NCBI GenBank assembly: GCA_018266435.1
Contig: JAFEAL010000020.1
Span: 17,519-81,518 of the forward strand
Reading direction: 5' to 3'
Length of the DNA stretch: 64,000 nt
DNA from: Bacteroidota bacterium
GTDB taxonomy: Bacteria > Bacteroidota > Bacteroidia > Cytophagales > Cyclobacteriaceae
Positions 1 through 8,521 of the stretch are shown here, piece after piece. The position numbers and the translations under genes are program-made. The number at the start of each line of letters is the position of its first letter. Position 1 is the stretch's first letter. The notes beneath the pieces were generated by a model. That model saw nothing but the letters and a program-made list of their open reading frames with translations, did not search any database and was not told the DNA's origin.

Positions 1-878
1 TTTTCCAGTTTCAAATAGATCGTTTCGGCCTCCGAAAGTTTCCCGGTTTTCTGATAGAGCCAGGCCAGGTTGGATTGAAAGCCCACAGAATTTTGTGAAC
101 CCACACCCTTTGATTCCATAATGGAAATAGCCGCGGTTAGTTTTTCAATGGCATGGTCAAAGCGACCTACCTTTGCAAAAAACATAGCTTCATTATTTAA
201 AACAATCGCGTACTCTTCGCTTGATTCGCCCAATGCTTTTTTGACAGACGCAAGTGCTTCTTGAAAATATTGCTCAGCCTCATTATAATGCCCCAGGTCT
301 TTAGCCAGCACGGCATTGTTGTTAAGTGACGAAGCGTAGGCCTTGCTTTCTTTTCCCGGTGATTTTTCCCGGATGAATAACGCTTCGGTGGTAAACTGTG
401 AAGCCAGATTCATCCGGCCCATGGTAGCATAGAGCAGCCCCATGTCGGCAATGACTTTGCCGTAATTAATATCGCTGGTGAGGGAGTTTGTTTCATAGGC
501 TGTTTTGGCTTCTAAAAATTTTAATTCAGCAAGTTTGTACGACCGGATCTGATACAGGCGCTGGGCCCAATCAAGTATTTTGCGACACTTTTGTGCCTGG
601 GTCATGTTGGATGAGCCCTTCAAAAAAAAATTAGACGATTCCTCAAAAATTTTTGTACTTGTTTCTCCCTCCGATTGAATGTTCATCATGCCCGCATTAT
701 CGATTACAGAAATGGCGTAATTAAAATCTACCGAGTCAAGTTTATCACGGCTTCTGTCTGCGCTTTGGGTAATCACTTTTTTACCCTTGTCAATAATTTT
801 TTTCTTGAGCATATCAAATTGGCAGTAGGCTGAAGTAGCCATGGCCACACAGAGGAAGAAGGCAGCAATAATTCTCAT
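1..878 (-). CDS. TPR-repeat secreted protein, C-terminus cut by window edge
   Basis: Read on the minus strand from the ATG at 878 to the window edge, the frame stays open for about 292 codons. The first 20 residues (MRIIAAFFLCVAMATSAYCQ) look like a Sec signal peptide. From about residue 100 on there are tetratricopeptide-like helical pairs, for example around YNEAEQYFQEAL and FDHAIEKLTAAI, of the kind seen in Kinesin-light-chain style TPR proteins. TPRs bind other proteins; in Bacteroidota such proteins are often the sensory half of a histidine kinase or a CHAT protease partner, but the decisive C-terminus lies outside the window. It diverges from the rRNA methyltransferase gene with about 60 bp between starts. 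Family is clear, function is not known. Confidence 0.8.
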   Translation of the reverse strand, partial: MRIIAAFFLCVAMATSAYCQFDMLKKKIIDKGKKVITQSADRSRDKLDSVDFNYAISVIDNAGMMNIQSEGETSTKIFEESSNFFLKGSSNMTQAQKCRKILDWAQRLYQIRSYKLAELKFLEAKTAYETNSLTSDINYGKVIADMGLLYATMGRMNLASQFTTEALFIREKSPGKESKAYASSLNNNAVLAKDLGHYNEAEQYFQEALASVKKALGESSEEYAIVLNNEAMFFAKVGRFDHAIEKLTAAISIMESKGVGSQNSVGFQSNLAWLYQKTGKLSEAETIYLKLE

Positions 879-941
879 AAATGTTTTTTGAGATGTGTTT
901 GTGTGAAAAATAAACTCCCTAATTTCAGCAAAAAAATTGAC

Positions 942-2126
942 ATGCGACTCTACCGGAATTTGTGCGAGGCCGTAGTGGCCACACTTCATGAAATTTTTAC
1001 CGAAAAAAGATATGCCGATAAGGCCATTGAAAAAAAACTGAAGCAAAATTCAAAATGGGGTGCGCGCGACAGGCGGTTTATAGCCGAAACCACATACGAC
1101 ATTGTGCGGTGGTACAGGCTCTTTAAAGAAGTAAGCGAGGCAAACGAATCTGATTACTGGAAACTGCTGGCCGTGTGGTGCGTATGGAACGGAGTGCGCT
1201 TGCCCGATTGGCCTGAAATGAAATTGAACGATAATCTTTTGCACGATCGGTTTGCCAAAATTCAGAACAATCGAAAAATTGTTCAATCAATACCCGATTG
1301 GCTGGATGAACTGGGCGAAAGAGAATTGAGTGATAAATGGCCAAAAGAACTTCGTGCCCTGAATGAAGAAGCTCATGTGTTTCTGAGAGCAAACTCTTTG
1401 AAAGTATCCAAACAAGAATTGCAACGTCAGCTGGCCGATGAAGAGGTATTCACCAAAACTGTTTCGGGTATTCCGGAAGCACTTTTGCTGGAAGAACGAC
1501 AAAATATTTTTAACCAACTGCAATTCAAAGAAGGGTTGTTTGAAGTGCAAGATGCCGGCTCACAACTGATCGCTCCATTTCTGGAAGTTCAGCCGGGGCA
1601 GCGTGTGATTGATGCGTGCGCGGGTGGAGGTGGAAAAACTTTGCACCTGGCTTCACTCATGCAAAACAAAGGCCGCATCATAGCGCTGGACACGGAAGCT
1701 TGGAAGTTGGAAGAACTGAAAAAGCGGGCGCGAAGAGCAGGAGCCAACAATATTGAAATACGAATAATCGACTCCTCTAAAACCATTAAACGATTAGAGA
1801 ACTCAGCCGATCGGTTGCTGCTTGATGTTCCCTGCTCAGGATTGGGGGTGCTGAAGAGAAACCCCGATGCTAAATGGAAACTATCGCTGGATTTTATGGC
1901 ACAAGTAAAAATTACTCAAGAAAAAATTCTGGATGAATACTCAGCCATGCTTAAACCCAACGGGTTAATGGTGTACTCTACGTGCAGCATACTGCCTTCG
2001 GAAAACAACTTGCAAGTAAAAAAATTTCTGAAGGCTCACTCAGGGTTTGAGTTGGTAAAAGAAAAATCGATTATGCCATCCGAGGGGTTTGACGGATTTT
2101 ATATGGCGCTGATCCGCAAGCGTTGA
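942..2126 (+). CDS. RsmB-type 16S rRNA (cytosine-5) methyltransferase
   Basis: A class I SAM-dependent RNA m5C methyltransferase of the RsmB/Nop2 family, 394 residues from the ATG at 942. An upstream in-frame ATG at 888 would add 18 residues with no family resemblance, so 942 is preferred. The N-terminal part (about 1-130) is the helical RNA-binding region; the SAM-binding motif is VIDACAGGGGKT. Both catalytic cysteines of the family are present: C298 in DVPCSGLGVL and C348 in YSTCSI. By homology it methylates a cytosine in 16S rRNA, though the exact position cannot be read from sequence, since Bacteroidota RsmB homologues lack the full NusB-like domain. Convergent with the next gene, 6 bp apart. 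Confidence 0.9.
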   Translation: MRLYRNLCEAVVATLHEIFTEKRYADKAIEKKLKQNSKWGARDRRFIAETTYDIVRWYRLFKEVSEANESDYWKLLAVWCVWNGVRLPDWPEMKLNDNLLHDRFAKIQNNRKIVQSIPDWLDELGERELSDKWPKELRALNEEAHVFLRANSLKVSKQELQRQLADEEVFTKTVSGIPEALLLEERQNIFNQLQFKEGLFEVQDAGSQLIAPFLEVQPGQRVIDACAGGGGKTLHLASLMQNKGRIIALDTEAWKLEELKKRARRAGANNIEIRIIDSSKTIKRLENSADRLLLDVPCSGLGVLKRNPDAKWKLSLDFMAQVKITQEKILDEYSAMLKPNGLMVYSTCSILPSENNLQVKKFLKAHSGFELVKEKSIMPSEGFDGFYMALIRKR

Positions 2127-2132
2127 GAAACG

Positions 2133-2864
2133 TTATGCCAACCCTATTCTCATAAATAAAGGAAATTGAACATTCAATTTCTCTGATCTCCAAAGTGAGT
2201 TGATGCGACTGATTAACTCATCAGCGGGATTGAATTGCTTCTCGTGTATAAATTTTTGCACCGATGACCACGTAGTCAGGTAACCGTGAAATTGATCGAT
2301 CGTCCATTCGGCCGAAAATGAAAATTTGGGGCAACCTATTTCCCGAAAAGGAAAGTCGATGGTTTTAAATTCTTCATCAATCAACTTACGTTCTTTGTCC
2401 CAATACTGGCCAATGATGTTGACATAAAAATCATTCAACATCGGGTCAATTTCGTTAGTAATGGAAAGCAATCCATAGCCCCAGATAGCAACGACTGCAT
2501 TTGGCTTTGCTACCCGCTTTACTTCAGCGTAAAATTTTTCACGATCGAACCAATGGATAGCCTGCGCCACAGTGACCAGGTCAAAATACTTTTCAGGGAA
2601 AGGAGTGGTTTCACCAGCTGTTGAATAAACTATATTTTCTGAAACATGTGCATTTTCAAGTTGTTTTTTGCTGATGTCAGTGGCATAAACTTTTTTAAAG
2701 TGCCTGCAAAGGTCACGCGCTACCTGGCCGTTGCCTGTGCCGGCATCCCAGGCGTAATCGAAATTTTTTACCTGAGAAAAAATGAAATCGTACAGTAGGT
2801 TGGGGTAAGTGGGGCGAAAAGCCGCGTACTGATTAGCGTGTTGAGAAAAACGGTCTTTGGGCAT
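2133..2864 (-). CDS. class I SAM-dependent methyltransferase
   Basis: A 243-residue small-molecule methyltransferase of the Methyltransf_11/25 type. Start taken at the ATG at 2864 (MPKDRFSQHA); the frame extends five codons upstream but the FxxxAxxYxxxRPxYP opening is the usual N-terminus of this family. Motif I is WDAGTGNGQVA, followed by VYATDISKKQL (motif II acid) and LVTVAQAIHWFD (post-I). This resembles yeast Crg1/Tmt1-like and plant-like methyltransferases that act on small acids, but the substrate is unknown. It is the last gene of a three-gene minus-strand run with the outer membrane barrel gene (18 bp upstream) and the GLPGLI gene. Confidence 0.85.
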   Translation of the reverse strand: MPKDRFSQHANQYAAFRPTYPNLLYDFIFSQVKNFDYAWDAGTGNGQVARDLCRHFKKVYATDISKKQLENAHVSENIVYSTAGETTPFPEKYFDLVTVAQAIHWFDREKFYAEVKRVAKPNAVVAIWGYGLLSITNEIDPMLNDFYVNIIGQYWDKERKLIDEEFKTIDFPFREIGCPKFSFSAEWTIDQFHGYLTTWSSVQKFIHEKQFNPADELISRINSLWRSEKLNVQFPLFMRIGLA

Positions 2865-2882
2865 GATCAAAGATAGCAAAGC

Positions 2883-5687
2883 CTATCTCATCCTCATACC
2901 TCGCCCGCCACCCATTCTGCCGCGATCGCGACCATCCATCGGGTTAAGTTGCTTGTTTAATGCGTATGTAAAACTCACCATCAGGTAACGCCCCAAGTTG
3001 TTATTGGTTTGTTGTTGAAGATAATTAGAGGTGGCAGTTTGGGTAATGCTCACGCCATAGTTCAGCAAATTAATTCCTGAAATTTTTAATTCACCAGCTT
3101 TGTTGTTGAATACAAACCTTGAAAAAGACATGCTCCATAACGGTATCGTCTGATGAAAATTAGTGGTTATGCTGTTATACACGAAATAATCCATTTCTGT
3201 ATTGAATGAATAGTTTTTTAAAAAATTAACATTCACTTCTGCAGTATAAGTTTTATTAAAGTACACCTGATTTTGTTGCGGATTAAAACTGTAGTTGGTT
3301 TGCTGATGACTCAGGTTGGCACTTAAATCAATAATCAAAACAGTACCAAGCGTGTAATTATACCGTGCGGTTCCTCCCAGTGTCTGTTGTGTTACCGTGT
3401 TACTGATATCGTTGAGCAGGCTGGCGCTTGTTGAGCCAGAATAATTGGGGCCGATATTAAAACGGCTGTCCCACTTTTTTACCGGGATACCCATTGAGAA
3501 ATTTCCTGACCATGAAGTACTGTTTTTCACATTTACGGGTTTAGTCGTGCGAACTAAATTTTTGTCAACTGATTGAGAATTTGAAATTGCGTTGGCGGTA
3601 TAATTGGCCGTGAATAGTGCAAACACATTTAAAAAACGCGAAGGATCAAAAAAAGTAAAGTTAGACCGTATGTTGTGAGTATAAGCCGGGCTGAGGTGCG
3701 GATTGCCCACGGTCAGGTTTAATGGATCGCTGTTGTTGATAATGGGTTGCAATTGTGACACGGTGGGCTCTTGCATGTTGCTGGTGTAATCGAAACGCAG
3801 GCGTTTGAACTCTGTAAAATCATAATTAAAATGAAGTGCCGGCTGAACCATCTGAAATTGCCGGTCGATTGGAAAATTTTGCAGAATCAGGTACCCGTTT
3901 AAGTGAGTTTCTTGCAGCCCAGCCCCCACTGAAAAATTATACTTATCGCGATTAATCCGAAAATTAAAACCCGGGCGGTTGTACAAATAATTGCTTCGGT
4001 ATTTGTTGCTGAGTTGAGTATTCAAACTGGTTTGTCCTACATCATTTACATTCAGCACTTCTTTATCAATGTGGTTAATATCAGAACTAAAGTTGTAATT
4101 AAACTCTAAGTATTTTCTTCCGCCCAACGGTTCGGTATAAGAAATCACCGCTCCATACGTGGGACTAGTCAGCAATTGGGTGTTGAGTTGATTGGCAGGA
4201 ACAGTGGTGCTTGATGAACTCTGGTATTCAATGGTTGAAGACAACAAAGTACCGTTGGTTGTATTGTTTGTGTAGGCAAAAGTAAAGTTCGAGGAAATAG
4301 TTCTTCCCTTTTTATGAAAACGATGGCGCCACAATAAATTTGAGTTAAGGGCACCGTTGTTTCCATTACTTGTGGTGGTGCGCGTGTTTTCATTTTGCAA
4401 CCCTGTATTGCCAATGTTCATCGTCTTTCCATAACTGCTGAGGGGCTGGCTCGAAAGTGTGTAGGCTATGTTGGCGTTAAATTTTATCGAGTTGGCAGAA
4501 TCTATTTTATGATCAATGGTTATGTTGCCGCGGTGGTTGTTCGTTGCTGAGTTTTGAGAAGAGTATTGATCAAAATTGTAAGTGCTGCTTTTGGTTGAAT
4601 CATTCGGCAGGTAATTGATCCGATGGGTGGTAGTAGTCAAATTTTGGTCTAAGTAATTGTAAAAATAACTTGCATTGATTTTGGTTTTACCGTTATTGAT
4701 TGTGCGGTTAGTATTTAGTCCGCCTGCATAGTTGGTAACGATACCGCTTTGCAAGCCAGTGTTTAACGTAGCGCCCGTGTTGTTGCCACCACCTCCGCCA
4801 CCACCTCCACCTCCGGTGTTTCCGGTAAAATTGGCATAGTCGCCAAATGAAAACCCTTGTTGATTTACGTTGTTACCCATGCCCAAAAAAGAAAGCTGAT
4901 TGCCTTGATCAAACCGGTTAATGCTGGCTTTAGCAGAGAAGCGATCGTTGGTTCCTGCCCCGGCCATATCGTTACCAAAATAGGCATGTTTTTTCCCTTC
5001 TTTCAGTGCCAGGTTAATGGTCTTGGTACGCTGACCATCGTCAACTCCTGAGAATACAGTCTGATCAGATTTTTTATCATACACCTGCACTTTGTCAACG
5101 ACATCGGCAGGAAGATTGCGTGTGGCCAATGTCGGGTCTTGCCCAAAAAACTCTTTGCCATCCACCAATACTTGTTGCACCTGCTCGCCTTGAGCGGTAA
5201 TGGTACCATCGTTACCTACTTCAATGCTCGGCATTTTTTTTAACAAATCCTCTACGTTGGCATTGGCTTTGGTTTTGAAAGAAGAGGCATTGAACTCAAT
5301 CGTATCCCGCTTGATGGTGACGGGTTCTTTTTCAGTTTTTACAATCAGTTCGTTAAGTATTTTTGATTTAGACGTTAGCCGGATTTTACCTAAATCAATT
5401 TCAGTTTCTGTTTCAGGATGAGTCGAAATTTTTTTTATGTAGGTGGCAAAGCCCACATACGTGACCTTAAAAATATATTCTCCGCGTGGAATATTTTTCA
5501 GTTGAAAAAACCCCTGGGCATTAGAAGCCGCGAATTGTACAAGCGAAGAATCTTTTTGTGAAAGTAAAAGAACTGTTGCTCCCGGCAGGGTATTGACGGA
5601 ATCAGTAAGCTGACCTTTGATGACTGCCCGTTGACCAGCTGCTACTTGTGCAACGAATAACAACCCAACGCCCAAAATAAATTTCAC
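2883..5687 (-). CDS. outer membrane beta-barrel protein with carboxypeptidase-regulatory N-terminus
   Basis: A 934-residue outer membrane protein of the TonB-receptor-like 'outer membrane beta-barrel family'. It opens with a signal peptide (to about VAAGQ), then a CarboxypepD_reg-like domain (about 20-105, GATVLLLSQKDSS...YVGFATYI), a plug-like segment (about 120-220, LLKKMPSIEVGNDGTITAQG, VLVDGKEFFG) and a long barrel ending in a basic Gly/Arg/Met tail (MGGGRGMRMR). No typical TonB box is obvious. A run of ten glycines sits near residue 295. It starts 4 bp after the GLPGLI-family gene, the usual partnership for these two families, suggesting an uptake or surface-assembly role. The ligand is unknown. 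Confidence 0.88.
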   Translation of the reverse strand: MKFILGVGLLFVAQVAAGQRAVIKGQLTDSVNTLPGATVLLLSQKDSSLVQFAASNAQGFFQLKNIPRGEYIFKVTYVGFATYIKKISTHPETETEIDLGKIRLTSKSKILNELIVKTEKEPVTIKRDTIEFNASSFKTKANANVEDLLKKMPSIEVGNDGTITAQGEQVQQVLVDGKEFFGQDPTLATRNLPADVVDKVQVYDKKSDQTVFSGVDDGQRTKTINLALKEGKKHAYFGNDMAGAGTNDRFSAKASINRFDQGNQLSFLGMGNNVNQQGFSFGDYANFTGNTGGGGGGGGGGNNTGATLNTGLQSGIVTNYAGGLNTNRTINNGKTKINASYFYNYLDQNLTTTTHRINYLPNDSTKSSTYNFDQYSSQNSATNNHRGNITIDHKIDSANSIKFNANIAYTLSSQPLSSYGKTMNIGNTGLQNENTRTTTSNGNNGALNSNLLWRHRFHKKGRTISSNFTFAYTNNTTNGTLLSSTIEYQSSSSTTVPANQLNTQLLTSPTYGAVISYTEPLGGRKYLEFNYNFSSDINHIDKEVLNVNDVGQTSLNTQLSNKYRSNYLYNRPGFNFRINRDKYNFSVGAGLQETHLNGYLILQNFPIDRQFQMVQPALHFNYDFTEFKRLRFDYTSNMQEPTVSQLQPIINNSDPLNLTVGNPHLSPAYTHNIRSNFTFFDPSRFLNVFALFTANYTANAISNSQSVDKNLVRTTKPVNVKNSTSWSGNFSMGIPVKKWDSRFNIGPNYSGSTSASLLNDISNTVTQQTLGGTARYNYTLGTVLIIDLSANLSHQQTNYSFNPQQNQVYFNKTYTAEVNVNFLKNYSFNTEMDYFVYNSITTNFHQTIPLWSMSFSRFVFNNKAGELKISGINLLNYGVSITQTATSNYLQQQTNNNLGRYLMVSFTYALNKQLNPMDGRDRGRMGGGRGMRMR
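4786..4819 (-). repeat. poly-glycine coding repeat inside outer membrane barrel gene
   Basis: A short run of GGN codons gives ten consecutive glycines between NFTGNT and NNTG in the barrel protein. The codons alternate GGT, GGA and GGC, so it is not a homopolymer tract and is unlikely to slip in single bases; loss or gain of whole codons is possible. Probably an extracellular loop or plug linker. Confidence 0.7.
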
Positions 5688-5691
5688 TTAA

Positions 5692-6405
5692 TTAATTTTT
5701 AAATCGTCCCATCCGCTGATTACGTTGCTCTTTCATAATTTTCTTAAATTCTTCGCCCGTTATTTTTTGCCCATCGGCAGGCATCCTCACGGTTTCGTTC
5801 TTTCCGAGTATTCGTAATTCTATTTTTCTGGCAACGATCACACGTTCAGCATTATTTACATCTACCGCCAGCACCGCACCGGGCAGTGTATTATATTTTT
5901 CGGGACCAAGGTTAGGCGGAAGGTCGGGAGCATACCAGGCGGTGATGGATTGCTGCCGTTCATCAACTGTGGTGGTATAGTAGGCTTGCATACATTCATG
6001 TCCCAGAATATTTTTTGTTCCCTTGCCAAATTTCCACGGGTCAGTTTTAAGAGTATCGGAGATCAAATATTTTTTTCCAAATACAGTAGTCTGCGTAAGG
6101 TAAAGTAAGGCGGAGGCATCCGTATAATTGATGGCGTTCATCCGGAACCTCCTGCCGCGATCATTGTTCTCTTCGTCTTCCTCTTCAATCAGCGGTTTGT
6201 AAATAGATTCATTGGCTTTGAAGAATAGTTGCTGCTTGAATGTGCGGTATTGCGGAATCATCGCTTTCATACCTTCCCGGTCGGCCGGTATTGTCCGGTG
6301 GTTATTGACCGTAATCTCGTAGGTAATAACACCCTCCTGTTGTCCAAATACAAACTGGATACAAGAAAGAATAACTAGAAAGACTAAATAAGTTTGCTTT
6401 TTCAT
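5692..6405 (-). CDS. GLPGLI family protein
   Basis: A 237-residue secreted protein of the GLPGLI family (TIGR01200), named after a motif that appears here as NTLPGAVLAVD. Start chosen at the ATG at 6405 (MKKQTYLVFL); a TTG two codons upstream is less likely. The signal peptide ends near FVFGQQ. The family is restricted to Bacteroidota, is predicted to be periplasmic or surface exposed, and is typically encoded next to an outer-membrane barrel gene, as here (4 bp gap). The function of the family is not established. It diverges from yifB with 164 bp between starts. Confidence 0.9.
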   Translation of the reverse strand: MKKQTYLVFLVILSCIQFVFGQQEGVITYEITVNNHRTIPADREGMKAMIPQYRTFKQQLFFKANESIYKPLIEEEDEENNDRGRRFRMNAINYTDASALLYLTQTTVFGKKYLISDTLKTDPWKFGKGTKNILGHECMQAYYTTTVDERQQSITAWYAPDLPPNLGPEKYNTLPGAVLAVDVNNAERVIVARKIELRILGKNETVRMPADGQKITGEEFKKIMKEQRNQRMGRFKN

Positions 6406-6569
6406 AGACAATAGATTGCTTGGGGTTAGACAATGAACAATAGAAAAATATTCCTGACCCTAAGAAATATTTTTTATTAAAACACGGTAAGCGGCCAAAC
6501 ACAAAGCAGCCACACCTTGTGATTTAAACTCATTGTGGCTATCTTCCCAACTAATCACTTCATAATAAA

Positions 6570-8108
6570 ATGGTTGTAAAAACTTTTGGCAGCGCGGTAC
6601 ATGGTGTGGATGCACGCACAATTACTGTTGAAGTGAACGTAACGCAAGGCAAACACTTTCACATGAGCGGCCTACCCGACACAGCCGTGAAAGAAAGCGA
6701 ACACCGGGTAGAGTCGGCACTGAAAAGCCTGGGTTATTTTATGCCACGAAATAAAGTAGTGGTCAATCTTGCTCCGGCCGACATACGGAAGGAGGGCTCT
6801 GCCTATGACCTTCCAATAGCACTGTGTGTGTTGGCTGCCTCGGCACAAATCACAACTGAATTATTAGAAAAATATGTGATCATGGGAGAGCTCTCGCTTG
6901 ATGGCGTACTGCGTCCCATCAAAGGAGCGCTGCCCATTGCCATTCAGGCACGCACAGAACAATTCAAAGGGTTTATTCTGCCAAAGTCAAATGCACGCGA
7001 AGCAGCCATTGTGAATAACCTTGAAATTATTGGGGCTGAAACATTGGCTGAGGCAGTTGATTTTATTACGTGCAAAAAGAAAATTGCACCCTTAATCGTA
7101 GATACGCGTGAAGTGTTTCAGAGTAAACTCAACAACTACGAAACAGATTTTAAAGATGTACAAGGGCAGGAAAATATCAAACGTGCATTAGAGATTGCAG
7201 CTGCCGGTGGTCACAATGCCATCATGATCGGCCCGCCCGGTGCGGGTAAGACCATGCTGGCAAAACGCTTACCTACCATTCTTCCACCGCTTACCCTGAA
7301 TGAAGCACTCGAAACAACCAAGATTCATTCCGTAGCCGGCCGAGTTGGGGCAGACGGAACACTCATCACCACACGGCCTTTCAGAAGCCCTCATCATACC
7401 ATTTCAGATGTAGCCTTAGTGGGAGGGGGTGTAAATCCCCAGCCCGGAGAAATTTCCCTTTCACACAATGGCGTGTTGTTTTTAGATGAACTGCCCGAGT
7501 TTAAGCGCACCGTGCTGGAAGTCATGCGTCAGCCTATGGAAGAAAGACGGGTAACCATTTCGCGGGCGAAAATTTCCATTGAGTACCCGGCCAACTTTAT
7601 GCTCATCGCCAGCATGAATCCGTGCCCCTGCGGTTATTACAATCATCCTGAAAAAGAATGTGTCTGCGCACCGGGTGTAGTGCAGCGTTACCTGAGCAAA
7701 GTGAGTGGTCCCTTGCTCGACCGCATTGATCTGCATGTAGAAGTAGTGCCTGTGAGTTTTGATGAAATGACGGCACAACGAAAAAATGAAACAAGCAGTG
7801 AGATACGTGAACGCGTAGTGAAAGCACGCGAAACACAATCACTGCGTTTTAAAAATCAGAAAGACATTTACTGCAATGCCATGATGCCAAGCAATACCGT
7901 GAAAGATATTTGCGAGATCAATGATGCGGGGCGCACACTACTCAAAACTGCAATGGAGCGGCTTGGCCTTTCTGCACGTGCGTATGACAGAATTCTAAAA
8001 GTCTCGCGCACCATTGCCGACCTGGCCGCGAGTGAAGAAATAAAAATTGAACATTTGGCCGAGGCAATACAGTACAGAAGTTTGGATAGAGAAGGATGGG
8101 CAGGATAA
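6570..8108 (+). CDS. YifB/ComM family Mg-chelatase-like AAA ATPase
   Basis: 512 residues, full length for the family. N-terminal Lon-protease-like S5 fold (about 20-140), central AAA+ domain with Walker A GPPGAGKTML near residue 220 and Walker B VLFLDELPEF, followed by the Cys cluster in MNPCPCGYYNHPEKECVC and a C-terminal Mg_chelatase_C lid. The family member ComM is a hexameric branch-migration helicase that helps integrate transforming DNA; YifB in general is widespread and its role outside competence is not settled. Monocistronic by position: divergent from the GLPGLI gene and followed by a 413-bp gap. Confidence 0.93.
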   Translation: MVVKTFGSAVHGVDARTITVEVNVTQGKHFHMSGLPDTAVKESEHRVESALKSLGYFMPRNKVVVNLAPADIRKEGSAYDLPIALCVLAASAQITTELLEKYVIMGELSLDGVLRPIKGALPIAIQARTEQFKGFILPKSNAREAAIVNNLEIIGAETLAEAVDFITCKKKIAPLIVDTREVFQSKLNNYETDFKDVQGQENIKRALEIAAAGGHNAIMIGPPGAGKTMLAKRLPTILPPLTLNEALETTKIHSVAGRVGADGTLITTRPFRSPHHTISDVALVGGGVNPQPGEISLSHNGVLFLDELPEFKRTVLEVMRQPMEERRVTISRAKISIEYPANFMLIASMNPCPCGYYNHPEKECVCAPGVVQRYLSKVSGPLLDRIDLHVEVVPVSFDEMTAQRKNETSSEIRERVVKARETQSLRFKNQKDIYCNAMMPSNTVKDICEINDAGRTLLKTAMERLGLSARAYDRILKVSRTIADLAASEEIKIEHLAEAIQYRSLDREGWAG

Positions 8109-8521
8109 CAAAACAGTAACAACTACTGACAAGCAACACCCTTCGCTTATCTCTACCAGAGCATAAGACAGGCTTACCACACAGACGTCTAGTATTGATG
8201 ACATCACCATGCCTTATTAAAGAACCCAATGAAATTGACCACCTCAGTTCAGTGCAAATTGACCGGAGGGATCCTAAACAAACTGAGCATTTACCAAAGA
8301 GGTAAACTGAGAGCATGCTAGTTGATGACCGTGTGGTTGGTGATAACACCAACCAGGAGCAGTTTTGTAACCTGACGAAAGAAGCGCCAAGTCAGGTCGG
8401 AAGATCTGGTAGAATATAAAAAATTGGAAAGAAAACCGTTACAGTTCCTATACAATGGATAATAACCATTAACTAATAACATCCTTTATTCCTACCTTTG
8501 CGGCCTAAATCTAAGGACTGA
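8109..8521 (+). other. 413-bp intergenic region with hairpins and possible IS21-type end remnant
   Basis: No credible gene. Three inverted repeats lie close together: TTTACC/GGTAAA (8290-8306), a perfect 9-bp stem TGGTTGGTG-ATAA-CACCAACCA (8334-8355), and ACCTGAC/GTCAGGT (8370-8397). The 9-mer AAATTGACC occurs twice 24 bp apart (8232-8240, 8256-8264); in the other direction this reads GGTCAATTT, reminiscent of the repeated motifs at ends of IS21-family elements. No transposase fragment could be recognised, so this is at most a relic. The last 60 bp hold the lepA promoter. Confidence 0.35.
8493..8500 (+). promoter_or_regulatory. -7 box for lepA
   Basis: TACCTTTG matches the Bacteroidota -7 consensus TAnnTTTG exactly and lies 21 bp before the lepA ATG, predicting a leader of about 17 nt. 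No clear -33 TTG is seen. Confidence 0.6.

Noticed and set aside
4786..4819. Phase-variable homopolymer in the outer membrane barrel gene
   Set aside because: The poly-Gly tract uses mixed codons, so it lacks the perfect repeat needed for slippage.
7942..8352. 136-codon minus-strand frame running from yifB into the gap
   Set aside because: Mostly antisense to yifB with no family similarity; not expected to be a gene.
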